The notes beneath the pieces are model-generated. The model worked only from the letters and a program-made list of their open reading frames with translations, was not told the DNA's origin and did no database searches. Shown here in pieces: positions 6,820-19,000 of a stretch of DNA of 64,000 nt (its first letter is position 1; every line of letters begins with the position of its first letter). A program made the translations under genes and the position numbers. This DNA comes from Aurantibacter crassamenti (GTDB taxonomy: Bacteria; Bacteroidota; Bacteroidia; Flavobacteriales; Flavobacteriaceae), in assembly GCF_016811105.1 (NCBI RefSeq), contig NZ_JAFBGM010000002.1:1116001-1180000 (forward strand). The letters are read 5' to 3'.

Positions 6820-9672
6820 TTAATTGAGATACAAGTAGCTAGAAAGCTTTTTCATAGCACCATCTACACTTTCATAATTTAAAATGTAAAAATAAGTACC
6901 TACTGGTAATTTTTCATTCTGACTTACCGTCGTTCTTCCTCTAGAATAACCATCAAAGTAATTGCTTTGATTAGTATATCCTTCGGTTTCAAATACCAAA
7001 ATACCCCAGCGATTATATATTTTAATATCGTTATTTGGATAATTTTCGATATTTCTTATGGTTAACACATCATGTACACCATCACTATTTGGGGTAACAA
7101 CATTAAATACTTCTAATTCATCAACCTGCTGAATTACCGTAAGTATTGCACGATCCGTGAAATAATCAGAAATACATGGATTATTTGGGTCCGTTACTAC
7201 CAATTGATATTCATATGAATTTATAGAAAAAGGTATATTCGACAATGTTAACGTTGTTGTAGTTGCACCTGTGTAAATTCCGCCATCTGTAATTGGATTC
7301 CAGTTTACACCACCATCAGTACTTTCTTCCCATTGAAAGCTAAGTGAAGTTCCACTTGCGGTAACCGAGAAACTAGTATTCTCACCTTGGCTCACACTTT
7401 GATCATTTGGCGAGGTACTTATAGTCACTGTTTGATGTGGAGTGGTAACTTCAGGTGTTGTACCTGAATATCCACCTTGACCTGTAATTAATCCGTCTGC
7501 ATCAACAATAACTGGTGAGTTCCCTAAAATTCCGTCACCATCAGGGTCAGCATGCCCAGCTTCAGAAACATCATAACAAAAATCGTTATCACTATCGGAA
7601 TCTAAATGATCTGGAATACCATCATTATCACTATTTTGCTCTTGACAAGCTGATACTCGAATGGTAAAATCATCAAAAACAGAATACGCGACATTACCGT
7701 CATTTTGTTGATTATAGGTATATAATCGAATAGTATATGTCGTGTTCTCTTCTAAATTAAAACTGGATCCAGCAGGAGTTAAATCGAAGAACTCTGAAAC
7801 TCCATTTGTAGGATAATGTATTCTTATATCTGAATACAATAACATTGATGTTGCAAAATTATCTTTAGAAATTTCCATGGCTACATCATACGAATTACCA
7901 ATTATCGTTCCATTAGAATTTTGATACCAGTTCATACCAATTCGCTCAATCATTGGATTTATTAAACCAACAGCTGTTGTAAAACTTACTTCTATATATT
8001 CATTTGCTACAATTGCATCTGCATAAGTAGTTGCATCTAAACCGGTTAACTGTAATTCAGAAGCCGGAGAGTTACCAGTAAGACCTGCACCAGTAACTAC
8101 ATTTGTTGTGCTTGCAATTAACCAGTTAGTAATTGCTGGGTTTTGTACAAAGTCATTTGTACGCGTGCCAACAGGGGCATTAAATTCCCATGCAAAATAA
8201 TCATCATCAATACATTCTAAACCTTCAGTACTATCAAGAATACCGTCATTATCATCGTCTAAATCAGTTCTATCATTAATTAAATCAGCATCTGTATCAT
8301 AGGCGGTGGTTATATAAACTGATGCCATATCAACACTACCAACAGCATCGGTAATTTCATAGTTAAAAAAATCGGTTCCTATAAAATCTGCATTTGGAGT
8401 GTATTCAAAGAAGTCATCATATGAATCTGCTGGAGTATTATTATTATTCAATGTAACACTACCATTAGAAGGTGTGGTATAATTTGTTATTGCACCATTT
8501 ATTCGAGGGCCAGAACTACCAAAATTATCGTTATCAAGAACATGAATTACGTTATCTAAAGAATTCTGTGAAACATTAATATTGTCAAAAATTGCTTCTA
8601 GTTTGATTATTATAATTGCAGTTCCGGTATCGCATACCCCAGTATTTGGAGCAGGAAGACAAACTTCATAATCAAAAGAATCATTACCAGTAAAACCTGG
8701 GTTTGGCAAATAATTAAAAGTACCATCTGGGTTAAAAGTCAAAACACCGTTTGTTGGAGATGAAGTCTGTGTATACGTACTACCAGGTGGTACGAGGTCA
8801 TTTGCTGCAATATCACCATTTCCCTCACGATCTAATTTTATTCTAAGGCTATCATCTTCGGCATAGGTCTGCATTAAAAAAAACTTTCCATCACCGTGAT
8901 CATTTGTAGCTCCCATATAGCGAATAGCTGTAATAGTTGAACCGACTGGAGCTAGCTCAGAAAGTTCATATAATGCTATACCTATTATTTGATTATTCTC
9001 ATTATTTCTACCACTACTCCAATAATCACTATTTGCGGTTGGCGCTGCTTGTGGTAAAACACCTGTCAAATTTCCTTCGTTTCTGATAAATGTCCTACCT
9101 AGTAACTGTTCTACACCTCCTCCAGCAGGAATACCGTATAGTTCTATATACATACAGTTATTACCCCCTCTTTCGGTAATTGCTATAACACCATCAGGAT
9201 TTGAAGGTATACCGGGATTATATCTAATAGTTTGTATTTGTGCGTTTGTAGTTGCAATTGACGTGTAATCATTACAAAAATCTGCTCCATTATCTTGGGA
9301 TTGAAAATAATGGTTTAAGTTCAAAGATTGATAAGCGCTTATGGCACCTGAAACCCAATTTGGATCATCACTACCGCTAACCACTTGAGAACCATTTAGC
9401 CAAATGTTATTTTGACTATTACCGCCAGGCCCTAGTCGTGTCATTTCATACGTAGATGGAACAACGAACGTTGTATAATCTACGCCATCAATATTTATTG
9501 ATTGCAAATTTGCTGGATCGTTAACTGTAGTCTGGCTGTCAGCCCAGTTAAAGGTTACACCAGTTCTAATTGAATTGGCTTGAGCACTCAATGTTTGCGT
9601 AAAACAAAGAAGTACCACAACACATATAGGTGTAATAAAAGCAACTAAGATTGAAGAGTAGGTTTTCTTCAT
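6820..9672 (-). CDS. T9SS type B sorting-domain surface protein, 950 aa
   Basis: This is a secreted cell-surface protein with a signal peptide (residues 1-31, cut after LSAQ). Residues 32-280 form an unrecognised N-terminal domain. Two cadherin-like/VCBS-type modules follow (about 289-355 and 358-460), then a TSP3 string ([19 protein letters not shown]), a ~190 residue globular insert lying between cysteines near 488 and 681, more TSP3, an Ig-like domain (about 745-845), and a gliding-type C-terminal sorting domain (about 855-950) with EVFNVVTPNSDGVHD and KIYNRWG. The sorting domain is very close to that of the 4495 aa protein. Type B domains direct export through the T9SS and usually need a SprF-like partner; none is adjacent, so it may use the one at 23635. 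It has its own promoter (9713-9743) and terminator. Ligand unknown. Confidence 0.88.
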   Translation of the reverse strand: MKKTYSSILVAFITPICVVVLLCFTQTLSAQANSIRTGVTFNWADSQTTVNDPANLQSINIDGVDYTTFVVPSTYEMTRLGPGGNSQNNIWLNGSQVVSGSDDPNWVSGAISAYQSLNLNHYFQSQDNGADFCNDYTSIATTNAQIQTIRYNPGIPSNPDGVIAITERGGNNCMYIELYGIPAGGGVEQLLGRTFIRNEGNLTGVLPQAAPTANSDYWSSGRNNENNQIIGIALYELSELAPVGSTITAIRYMGATNDHGDGKFFLMQTYAEDDSLRIKLDREGNGDIAANDLVPPGSTYTQTSSPTNGVLTFNPDGTFNYLPNPGFTGNDSFDYEVCLPAPNTGVCDTGTAIIIIKLEAIFDNINVSQNSLDNVIHVLDNDNFGSSGPRINGAITNYTTPSNGSVTLNNNNTPADSYDDFFEYTPNADFIGTDFFNYEITDAVGSVDMASVYITTAYDTDADLINDRTDLDDDNDGILDSTEGLECIDDDYFAWEFNAPVGTRTNDFVQNPAITNWLIASTTNVVTGAGLTGNSPASELQLTGLDATTYADAIVANEYIEVSFTTAVGLINPMIERIGMNWYQNSNGTIIGNSYDVAMEISKDNFATSMLLYSDIRIHYPTNGVSEFFDLTPAGSSFNLEENTTYTIRLYTYNQQNDGNVAYSVFDDFTIRVSACQEQNSDNDGIPDHLDSDSDNDFCYDVSEAGHADPDGDGILGNSPVIVDADGLITGQGGYSGTTPEVTTPHQTVTISTSPNDQSVSQGENTSFSVTASGTSLSFQWEESTDGGVNWNPITDGGIYTGATTTTLTLSNIPFSINSYEYQLVVTDPNNPCISDYFTDRAILTVIQQVDELEVFNVVTPNSDGVHDVLTIRNIENYPNNDIKIYNRWGILVFETEGYTNQSNYFDGYSRGRTTVSQNEKLPVGTYFYILNYESVDGAMKKLSSYLYLN

Positions 9673-10093
9673 AAACTAAGGTTTAGAACAGATTTGGGTT
9701 AATGCTCGTATGCAAAGTTAACCTCAAAAAAGCCTTAGTCAAAAATTCTACGACGTTGATAGTATAATAGTCGTTTTGGTGAATTTACTTACATGAAAAC
9801 GTAAATTTCGGGTGTATTATCTATAGTGTACAATAAACATATTTAGCAATTATCACTTACATAAAATGCAGAATAATACGATAAAATATTAATGAATTTA
9901 GGATAAAAAAGACTAAAAGTTCAGTGTTTAAAATTAATTATAGCACCAACATTTTGCATCTTAAATTGGTAAAAAAAGATTATTGTTATCTGTTTCTAAA
10001 ATTTGCTGTACCACGAAATGTTTCAGTCCTAAAAGACAGAAAAATAGCACTAAGCCCATGCAAATTAGACCTTTTCCTTATATATAAAAAGAT
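9673..10093. other. 421 bp AT-rich intergenic region
   Basis: No gene is seen here. The left end holds the promoter of the 950 aa gene. The part next to 10094 lies downstream of the giant 4495 aa gene; I could not find a convincing terminator hairpin in it. Confidence 0.6.
9713..9743 (-). promoter_or_regulatory. Bacteroidota-type promoter of the 950 aa gene
   Basis: On the - strand, TTTG at the -33 position (9740-9743) is followed after 19 bases by TAACTTTG (9713-9720), a full match to the flavobacterial TTG-N17-23-TAnnTTTG promoter. Transcription should begin near 9706, giving a leader of about 34 bases before the ATG at 9672. Confidence 0.65.
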
Positions 10094-13000
10094 TTAATTT
10101 ATATACAGATAACTCGCAAGTTGCTTCATAGTACCATCATGGTCTTCATAATTTAAGATATAATAATAAGTACCGACTGGTAATTTTATACTCTCACTTA
10201 TGGTTGCTCGAGCTCTCGAATACCCATCAAAATTATTGATGTCATTATTATATTCGACGGTTTCAAACACAATTACTCCCCATCGATTATAAATTCGAAT
10301 ATTATTATTAGGGTAGTTTTCTATACTTCTTATTGTGAGTACATCATGGACTCCATCATTATTTGGTGTGATTACATTAAACACCTCTAGTTCTTCAATT
10401 TCTTCTTGAATATCTGAATCTAAATAATCTGGAATACCGTCATTATCCCAATCATCATTGGCGTAATTCATATCTCCATCGGTATCTTCATCCATGGTAG
10501 GTATGCCATCACCATCATCATCTATATCCCTATAATCAGATTCATCATCACTATCTGTATTTGGCAAATTATTAATTGGGTCGTCAATTTCATCATTGAC
10601 ATCCATATCAATAAGTTCTGAACCTTCATAACTATCATCAAGTCCGTCATTATCAGTATCAACTCCCGAATAAACTACGTCTGCTATACCGTCATGATTG
10701 TGATCATGAGCTTCTATACTATCTGGCACTCCATCATTATCACTATCATCATCTAAATAATCAGGTAAATCTAAACCATCAGTATTTACTGGAATTAATC
10801 CTATTTCTGTTCCATTCTCATAAGCGTCATCAACTCCATTGTTATTGGCATCAATTAAACTAGGTGGAATATAATCAGCTGTTGTTTGTGCTTCTACATT
10901 ATCAGGAATACCATCATTATCACTATCGATATCTAAATAATCTGGCAAAGCATCATTGTCAGAATTAGTAGGATCTGTGGTGGGATCATTATCACCATCC
11001 AAATTTAAATCTTCAAAACTATCAATAATACCATCATTATCACTATCCATATCAGGATTAACATCATTGTCAATAATGCTAATTGTTGCCTGATTATCGG
11101 TAATTGGAATTAATGCGGTAGATAGATTTGACAAATCAATAAATAAACGCTCTAGGGTCTCAACTATATCATCATCTAGTATAGAAATAGTGATTGGTTG
11201 AGTTTCTCCATCGGTTCCAACAAAAGTCAATTGACCTGTATTTGTTGTATAATCATCTGGGGCTACTGCTGTATCATCTGTAGTTGTATAATCCAATGTA
11301 AACCCTCCTGGTACATTTCCTGTTAATAAAACATTTACGGTTACTGTACCTACGCTTTCATCAACAGTAATATCATCATTCTCAAAACTAATACCAGTAC
11401 CCGCCATACCATCATTATCGGTGATATTGATATTCGCCTGATTATCATCAATATTAACTAATGTGGTTGATAAATTTGATAGATCTATAAACAAGCGCTC
11501 TACAGCTTCAATTATATTATCATCTATAATAGTAATCGTTACTGGTTGAATTTCTCCATCAGTTCCAACAAAAGTTAACTGACCTGTATTCGCTGTATAA
11601 TCATCTGGAGCTACTGCTGTATCATCGGTTGATACATAATCTAAGGTAAATCCTCCAGGTATGTTTCCTCCAGTCAATAATACATTTACGGTAGCAGTGC
11701 CTGCAGCCTCATCAACAGTAATATCATCATTTTGGAATGTAATACTACCTGAATCATTATCTAAAATAGTCACAAGTCCCCTACCGCTAGTACTTACACG
11801 AGTAGGACTCGGTCTTCTCATAGCATCCGATTCAATAAAGAAATAGAAAACCTCATCGTTCTCAATGATTAAATCATCTTCTATAGCTACAGGAATGTAT
11901 AATACTTCGCCGTCTGTTCCTGAAAAAGTTAAGGTTCCAGTAATATCAACAAAATCTTCTGGCGTAAGTGCTTCATGCGCTTGTAATCGATAGTTTATTT
12001 CATACGGAAATGCCATCGTACCACCTGTAAAGGTTACAGGTATTTGTGCAGTACCTACATCCTCATTAACTTGAATAGACCCACCCGTAAAACGAGCTGT
12101 TTCATTATCTTGAATTGTTACAAGACCTTGATTATCGGTAATACTAATTAATGTAGTTGAAAGGTTAGATAAGTCCACAACGAAATTCTCGTTAGATTCA
12201 ACCATAGTGTCATCTATAATTGGAATAGATATGGTTTGTATTTCATTATTTGTACCTGTGAAAGTTAATGTGCCTAAAGTTTCTGTATAATCATTAGGCT
12301 CATTAGCTGGTAATGATCTGATTCCTGAAGCATCACTAATTGTACTTCCATCAGCAGTTGCAAAATCTACTGTAAAACCACCTTGTACATTGCCCGATAA
12401 TTGTACTTCTACAATCACTGAACCTATACTTTCATCAATAATAATATCAGATATTGACAATCCAGTTCCAGCACCCCCATCATTATCTGTGATTGTACCG
12501 ATACCAGTATCATCAACCATTGCAACCAGTACATTGGAGATATTAGAAAGGGTAATAGTTAAATTTTCATCTGCTTCAATAACATCATCATCAGCAATGG
12601 TTACGGTTACAGTTTGGGTCACACCTGTTGTTGTATTTGCAGGGAAGCTTACATTACCTGTTGCTAACGCTACCGAATAATCATCTGGAGAAATAGCTGT
12701 TCCATCGGCGATTACATAATCAACTGTAAAGGCATCTGGTACTGTTGGTCCTGTATACGTGATTACGAAATCAACTGTATTGACTGCTTCGTCAACTGAG
12801 AAATCTGAAACCGAAATACCATCGCCAGCACCCGCTGCATCATCGTTGGTAATGGTTCCTACTCCATCAGAATCCAATCTATTGATAAGCGTGTTCGAAA
12901 TAGTTCCAAGCGTTATGGTTAACTGCTCATCACTTTCTAAAAGAGCATCATTAACAATATTAATAGTCACATTCTGAGTGCTTCCAGAAACTGTGCCCGC

Positions 13001-16000
13001 TGGGAAAGTCACTGAAGTGCCTGCTGTAGCTACCGTATAATCATCAGGTGAAATCGCTGAGTCATCTGCAACTGTGAAATCTACTGTAAATTCATCTTGA
13101 ACCGTTGGTCCGGTGTAAGTGATTACAAAATCAGCAGTTCCAGAAGCAATATCTTCGGCTACTGAAAAATCAGATACTGCAATTCCATCAATAATAGTTG
13201 ACACCTCATTATCTACTATAGTTCCGACTCCATCTGCATCTACCATGCTGATAAGCGGATTGGAAATAGTACCCAATGTTATGGTTAACTGCTCATCACC
13301 TTCTAAAAGGTCATCGTTAACAATATTAATAGTTACATTCTGAGTGCTTCCAGAAACTGTTCCCGCTGGGAAAGTCACTGAGGTTCCTGCTGTAGCTACC
13401 GTATAATCATCAGGAGAAATCGCTGAGTCATCTGCTACTGTGAAATCTACTGTAAATTCATCTTGAACCGTTGGTCCGGTGTATGTGATTACAAAGTCCG
13501 CAGTTCCAGAAGCAATATCTTCGGCTACCGAAAAATCAGATACAGCAATTCCGTCAGTAATAGTTGATACCTCATTATCTACTATAGTTCCAATTCCATC
13601 TGCATCTACCATACTGATAAGCGGATTGGAAATAGTACCCAATGTGATGGTTAACTGCTCATCACCTTCTAAAAGGTCATCGTTAACAATATTAATAGTT
13701 ACATTCTGAGTGCTTCCAGAAACTGTTCCCGCTGGGAAAGTAACTGAAGTACCTGCCGTAGCTACCGTATAATCATCAGGAGAAATCGCTGAGTCATCTG
13801 CTACTGTGAAATCTACTGTAAAGGCATCTGGTATTGTAGGTCCTGTGTATGTAATTACAAAGTCCGCAGTACCAGAAGCAATATCCTCGGCTACTGAAAA
13901 ATCTGAAACCGAAATACCATCACCAGCACCTGCTGCATCATCATTTGTAATGGTTCCTACTCCATCAGAATCCAACCTATTGATAAGCGTGTTCGAAATA
14001 GTTCCGAGCGTAATTGTTAACTGTTCGTCACCTTCTAAAAGTGCATCGTTAACAATATTAATAGTTACATTCTGAGTGCTTCCAGAAACTGTTCCCGCTG
14101 GGAAAGTAACTGAAGTTCCTGCCGTAGCTACTGTATAATCATCAGGTGAAATTGCTGAGTCATCTGCTACTGTGAAATCTACTGTAAATTCATCTTGAAC
14201 CGTTGGTCCGGTGTATGTAATTACAAAATCAGCAGTTCCAGAAGCAATATCCTCAGCCACTGAAAAGTCAGATACTGCAATTCCGTCAGTAATGGTTGAC
14301 ACCTCATTATCTACTATAGTTCCGACACCATCTGCATCTACCATACTGATAAGCGGATTGGAAATAGTACCCAATGTTATGGTTAACTGCTCATCACCTT
14401 CTAAAAGGTCGTCGTTAACAATATTAATAGTTACATTCTGAGTGCTTCCAGAAACTGTTCCCGCTGGGAAAGTAACTGAAGTACCTGCTGTTGCAACGGT
14501 ATAATCATCAGGTAAAATCGCTGTTCCATCGGCAATAACATAATCAACTGTAAAGGCATCTGGTATTGTAGGACCTGTGTATGTGATTACAAAGTCTGCA
14601 GTACCCACAGCAACAGTTTCTGCTACTGAAAAATCTGCTACAGAAATACCATCGCCAGCACCTGCTGTATCATCGTTTGTAATGGTTCCTATTCCATCAG
14701 AATCCAATCTATTGATAAGCGTGTTCGAAATAGTTCCGAGCGTAATTGTTATCTGCTCATCACTTTCTAAAAGTGCATCGTTAACAATATTAATAGTAAC
14801 ATTCTGAGTGCTTCCAGAAACTGTTCCCGCTGGGAAAGTCACTGAAGTGCCTGCCGTAGCTACCGTATAATCATCAGGTGAAATCGCTGTGTCATCTGCT
14901 ACTGTAAAATCTACCGTAAAGGCATCTTGAACGGTTGGACCTGTGTATGTGATTACAAAGTCCGCAGTTCCAGAAGCAATATCTTCGGCTACTGAAAAGT
15001 CAGATACTGCAATTCCATCTGTAATAGTTGACACCTCATTATCTACTATAGTTCCAATACCGTCTGCATCTACCATGCTGATAAGCGGATTAGAAATAGT
15101 ACCCAATGTTATGATTAACTGCTCATCACCTTCTAAAAGATCATCGTTAACAATATTAATAGTTACATTCTGAGTGCTTCCAGAAACTGTTCCCGCTGGA
15201 AAAGTAACTGAAGTACCTGCCGTAGCTACTGTATAATCATCAGGAGAAATCGCTGAGTCATCTGCTACAGTAAAATCTACCGTAAAGGCATCTGGTACTG
15301 TCGGTCCAGTATACGTTATAACAAAATCCGCAGTACCCACAGCAACAGTTTCTGCTACTGAAAAATCTGCTACAGAAATACCATCGCCAGCACCTGCTGT
15401 ATCATTGTCTGTTATAGTTCCTATTCCTGTATCATCGGTAATTATAACAGTTCCACCAGATACATAAGAAATAACTGTTTCGTGTGTTTCAGTTGACTCA
15501 ATGAAAGCATCATCTACCGCAGCAACATTAAATGTTACTGTTGTTGAATTAGCCAAAAGTGTAACCGTACTAGGACCGCTATAATCAGCAGCAATTGTAG
15601 TAACATTGTTATAAGCAATATTAAAAACAACATCTTGATTAACACTATGAGAAGCGGTAATTGTAAATACATTATTTGTGCCTTCTACAGTTGAAGAATC
15701 ATCAATAGTAATCGTTGGTTCAATGTATAATTGAGCTTCATCAGAAATTACTGGAGGATTACAATTATCTTCTTCAATACTAGTAATTAATCGGTACAAA
15801 TTACCTGACTCAGCACCAGTAACAGAAGTCAATGTCAAGTCTTCTGTATTTGAACCAGAATAAATTCCTGTATCTGTAACATCTGCCCAGATAACACCAT
15901 TATCTGTGCTTTCTTGCCACTGATATAAAATTGTAAAGGCAGTAGCACTCGATATTGGAGTAAACGTAACAGAAGATTCAGTGTCAAATATTACATTGTC

Positions 16001-19000
16001 TCCAACATCAGCAGTTTGATCTACTGGTTGTGTTGTAAAAGCAAGTGTTGGATTATTTCTTGTAACCCAATAATTTGTTCCTGTATAACCACCTTGGCCT
16101 GTTACTAATCCATCAGAATCAACTGTAACTGGAGAATTTCCTAGATATCCATCGGCATCTGGATCTGTGTGCCCTGCTTCAACAGCATCAAAACATCCAT
16201 CATTATCTGAATCTGGATCTAAATGATTAGGAATACCATCGTTATCTGCATCACAATTTTCTACCCTTATTCCATAATCTATACTCGCTAAATTATCTCC
16301 ATAAATTCCATCATTAAAATAGAAGTATAAAGGACCTGTAGTTGTTGATACAGGAATACTGTTTGTAATTAAAGGATCAACAGGACCTAATAACTCATCT
16401 ACACCATCTTCATACGTACCATTTGAATTCGAATCAACAATAGCATAGAACAGATAAAGTCCGCTATTTACAGCTCCACCATTCGTTGAAGAAGCTGCCG
16501 CATCATGGGTGAAGTCAGTATTATATACCGCCGTCAATCCGTTAAGAGTTGCACCACCTTGGGTTGTATTTGTAAGATAGATATTAATCGTTTCGCCAAT
16601 GAATGGACCGTCTACTGCCACTCCAGTTTGAATACCAGATGCAGCCACATTTTGTATATCGAAAATATATTTAATACCAGATTCAACAGTCGCTCCAGCA
16701 CTTTGTAATGTATTTTGATCGGAACTAATATTTTGCCCAGTTGAAATAGTTGCGCAATCATTTTCTTCCGTATCTAAAATACCATCATTATCATCATCTA
16801 AATCACAAAAATCACCAATTAAATCACCATCAGTATCTACATAATCTGGATGACTAGGAGAACAAGCGTCACATTCCGTTGCTTGCTGAGTATCGTCTTG
16901 GGCTGTACCGAATCCTTGACCGCCCAATGCAGCATTAGGAATTCCGTTTCCATCAACACCACCGGCAATTGAACCATCTGGATTCAATTCAGCGTAACCA
17001 ATCTGGGTACCTGGTGCATCACCTTCTAAGGCATCAAAACAACCATCGTCATCACTATCCAAATCTAATGAATCAATAACGCCATCATTATCTGAATCTA
17101 AATTTGTACAAGTTGTCAAATCATAAGATAAAATACCGCTATTATCGCCATACAAATCATCAGAAAAAATAACATATATTTCACCACCAACACTAGGCGA
17201 AAACTTAGGATTTTGAGAAATTGAAAATATCGGATCCAATAACTCATCAATACCTTCATCATATTGACCATTACCATTGGTATCTACCATCGCCAGATAT
17301 GTATAGGTATAACGATAATCATCAATCTGTAAATTCGCAGTAGGAATATCAAATGGATCTCTTGGCGGCCCGTCAAAAGTGTTATCGCCGAAATAGCGAT
17401 TGCCATCCAAGTCAACCCACCTGCCAGGGCCAGTTTCGTAAATGGCTGCTTTTAATAATGTTTGACCATCGCGAGGACCTCCAGAAACCACAGCAGAGCC
17501 TTCACTTGAACTTGTTGCAACAAATTCATAATAGGTATTAGCTGTAACTAAAACACCAGTTGTCTGCCATGTATTTGTTGAAGGATTCATAGTTAATGAA
17601 GCATCAGAGCACAGAGCTTCTTGACTATCTAAAATACCATCATTATCATCATCTTGATCACAATAATCGCCTATTAAATCACCATCAGTATCTACATATT
17701 CTGGGTTATTAACATCACAAGAACTACATTCTGCAGCTTGTACTGCAGCATTTTTACTAGTACCAATACCTTGACCACCAGTTGCCATATTGGGAACTCC
17801 GTTAGCATCTACGCCGTCATTAATTGAACCGTCAGGGTTTAATTCTGCATACCCAATTTCACTTTCTGGCGCAGCACCTTCTAAGGCATCTGGGCAACCA
17901 TCATTATCGCTGTCAAGATCTAATGAGTTTATAATACCATCATTATCTGTATCTCTACAGCCTGCAACACCATAACTAGCTCCATAAACTCTTGCTCCTT
18001 CGTTGTAACTTATTATCTTAAAATATTCTAGTCTTTCAGTTAGCGTAAAAGACACTTCTCTAATAGCGCCTGGTGTTGTATTACTACCGTCTGCAACAAA
18101 GTTTATATTATCTCCATTGGCATTTGATCGCATTATTTGAAAGTTGGTAGATGTCACCGATGGATCTGCGCCTAAGTATATGCGTACTGTTTCTCCTATT
18201 TTTGCCTCCTCAGGAAATTGCAATAATAGTTCTGATTGCCCTTGATAGGTAATACCATTATCAGCATAAGTAGTTCCTGGATCTCCTTCTGCATTTGCAA
18301 CATTTGTAAAAAACGAAAGATTAGTAGCTGCAATTACATTGTAATCTGGCCCACATTCATCGGTATCTAAAATACCATCATTATCATCATCTAAATCAAC
18401 AGAATCAGGATATGTGTCATTGTCAGAATCTGTTATATCATCAATTGCATCTCTAAAATCAACATCACCACCAGAGCCAGCATCACTATCCATATCTGGT
18501 AATTGTACTGGACCTGTAAGCGGATTATCTATAGTTCCACCAACATCAGAGTAATCTGCTGTGGCATCTGTAGCATCATCGAGACCATCATTATCAGCGT
18601 CAGCGTTTGCTAATGTAATTCCCGCTTCAACGGTATCGTTACCTCCTTCATTATCTGAATCTGTATCTAAATAATCAGGTGAGTCTGTACCATCAGTATT
18701 AGTTGGTGTCAATCCGCCTAAATAGGCTGTATTCACCCCATTGTTTGTCAAATAAGTGGCTGCATTGTCGGTATTTAGAGGAGTATATCCTGTAGTTGTT
18801 TGCGCCTCTACATTATCAGGTATTCCATCACCGTCAGCATCCAAATCTAAAAAGTTAGCAATAGTATCCGAATCATCACCACTCTCTGCAACACTATAAT
18901 TTACACTTCTCGCATCTGGATTGTCTTGAACTGCATCAGGTATACCGTCAGCACCCACTAAACCATCAACCTGCCCATTCGTATGTGCTTGATTATGACC

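Noticed and set aside
12390-15173. Several + strand open frames of 60-140 codons with near-identical products
   Set aside because: They are antisense copies of the Calx-beta coding array and appear once per 366 bp unit; no promoter or signal supports them.
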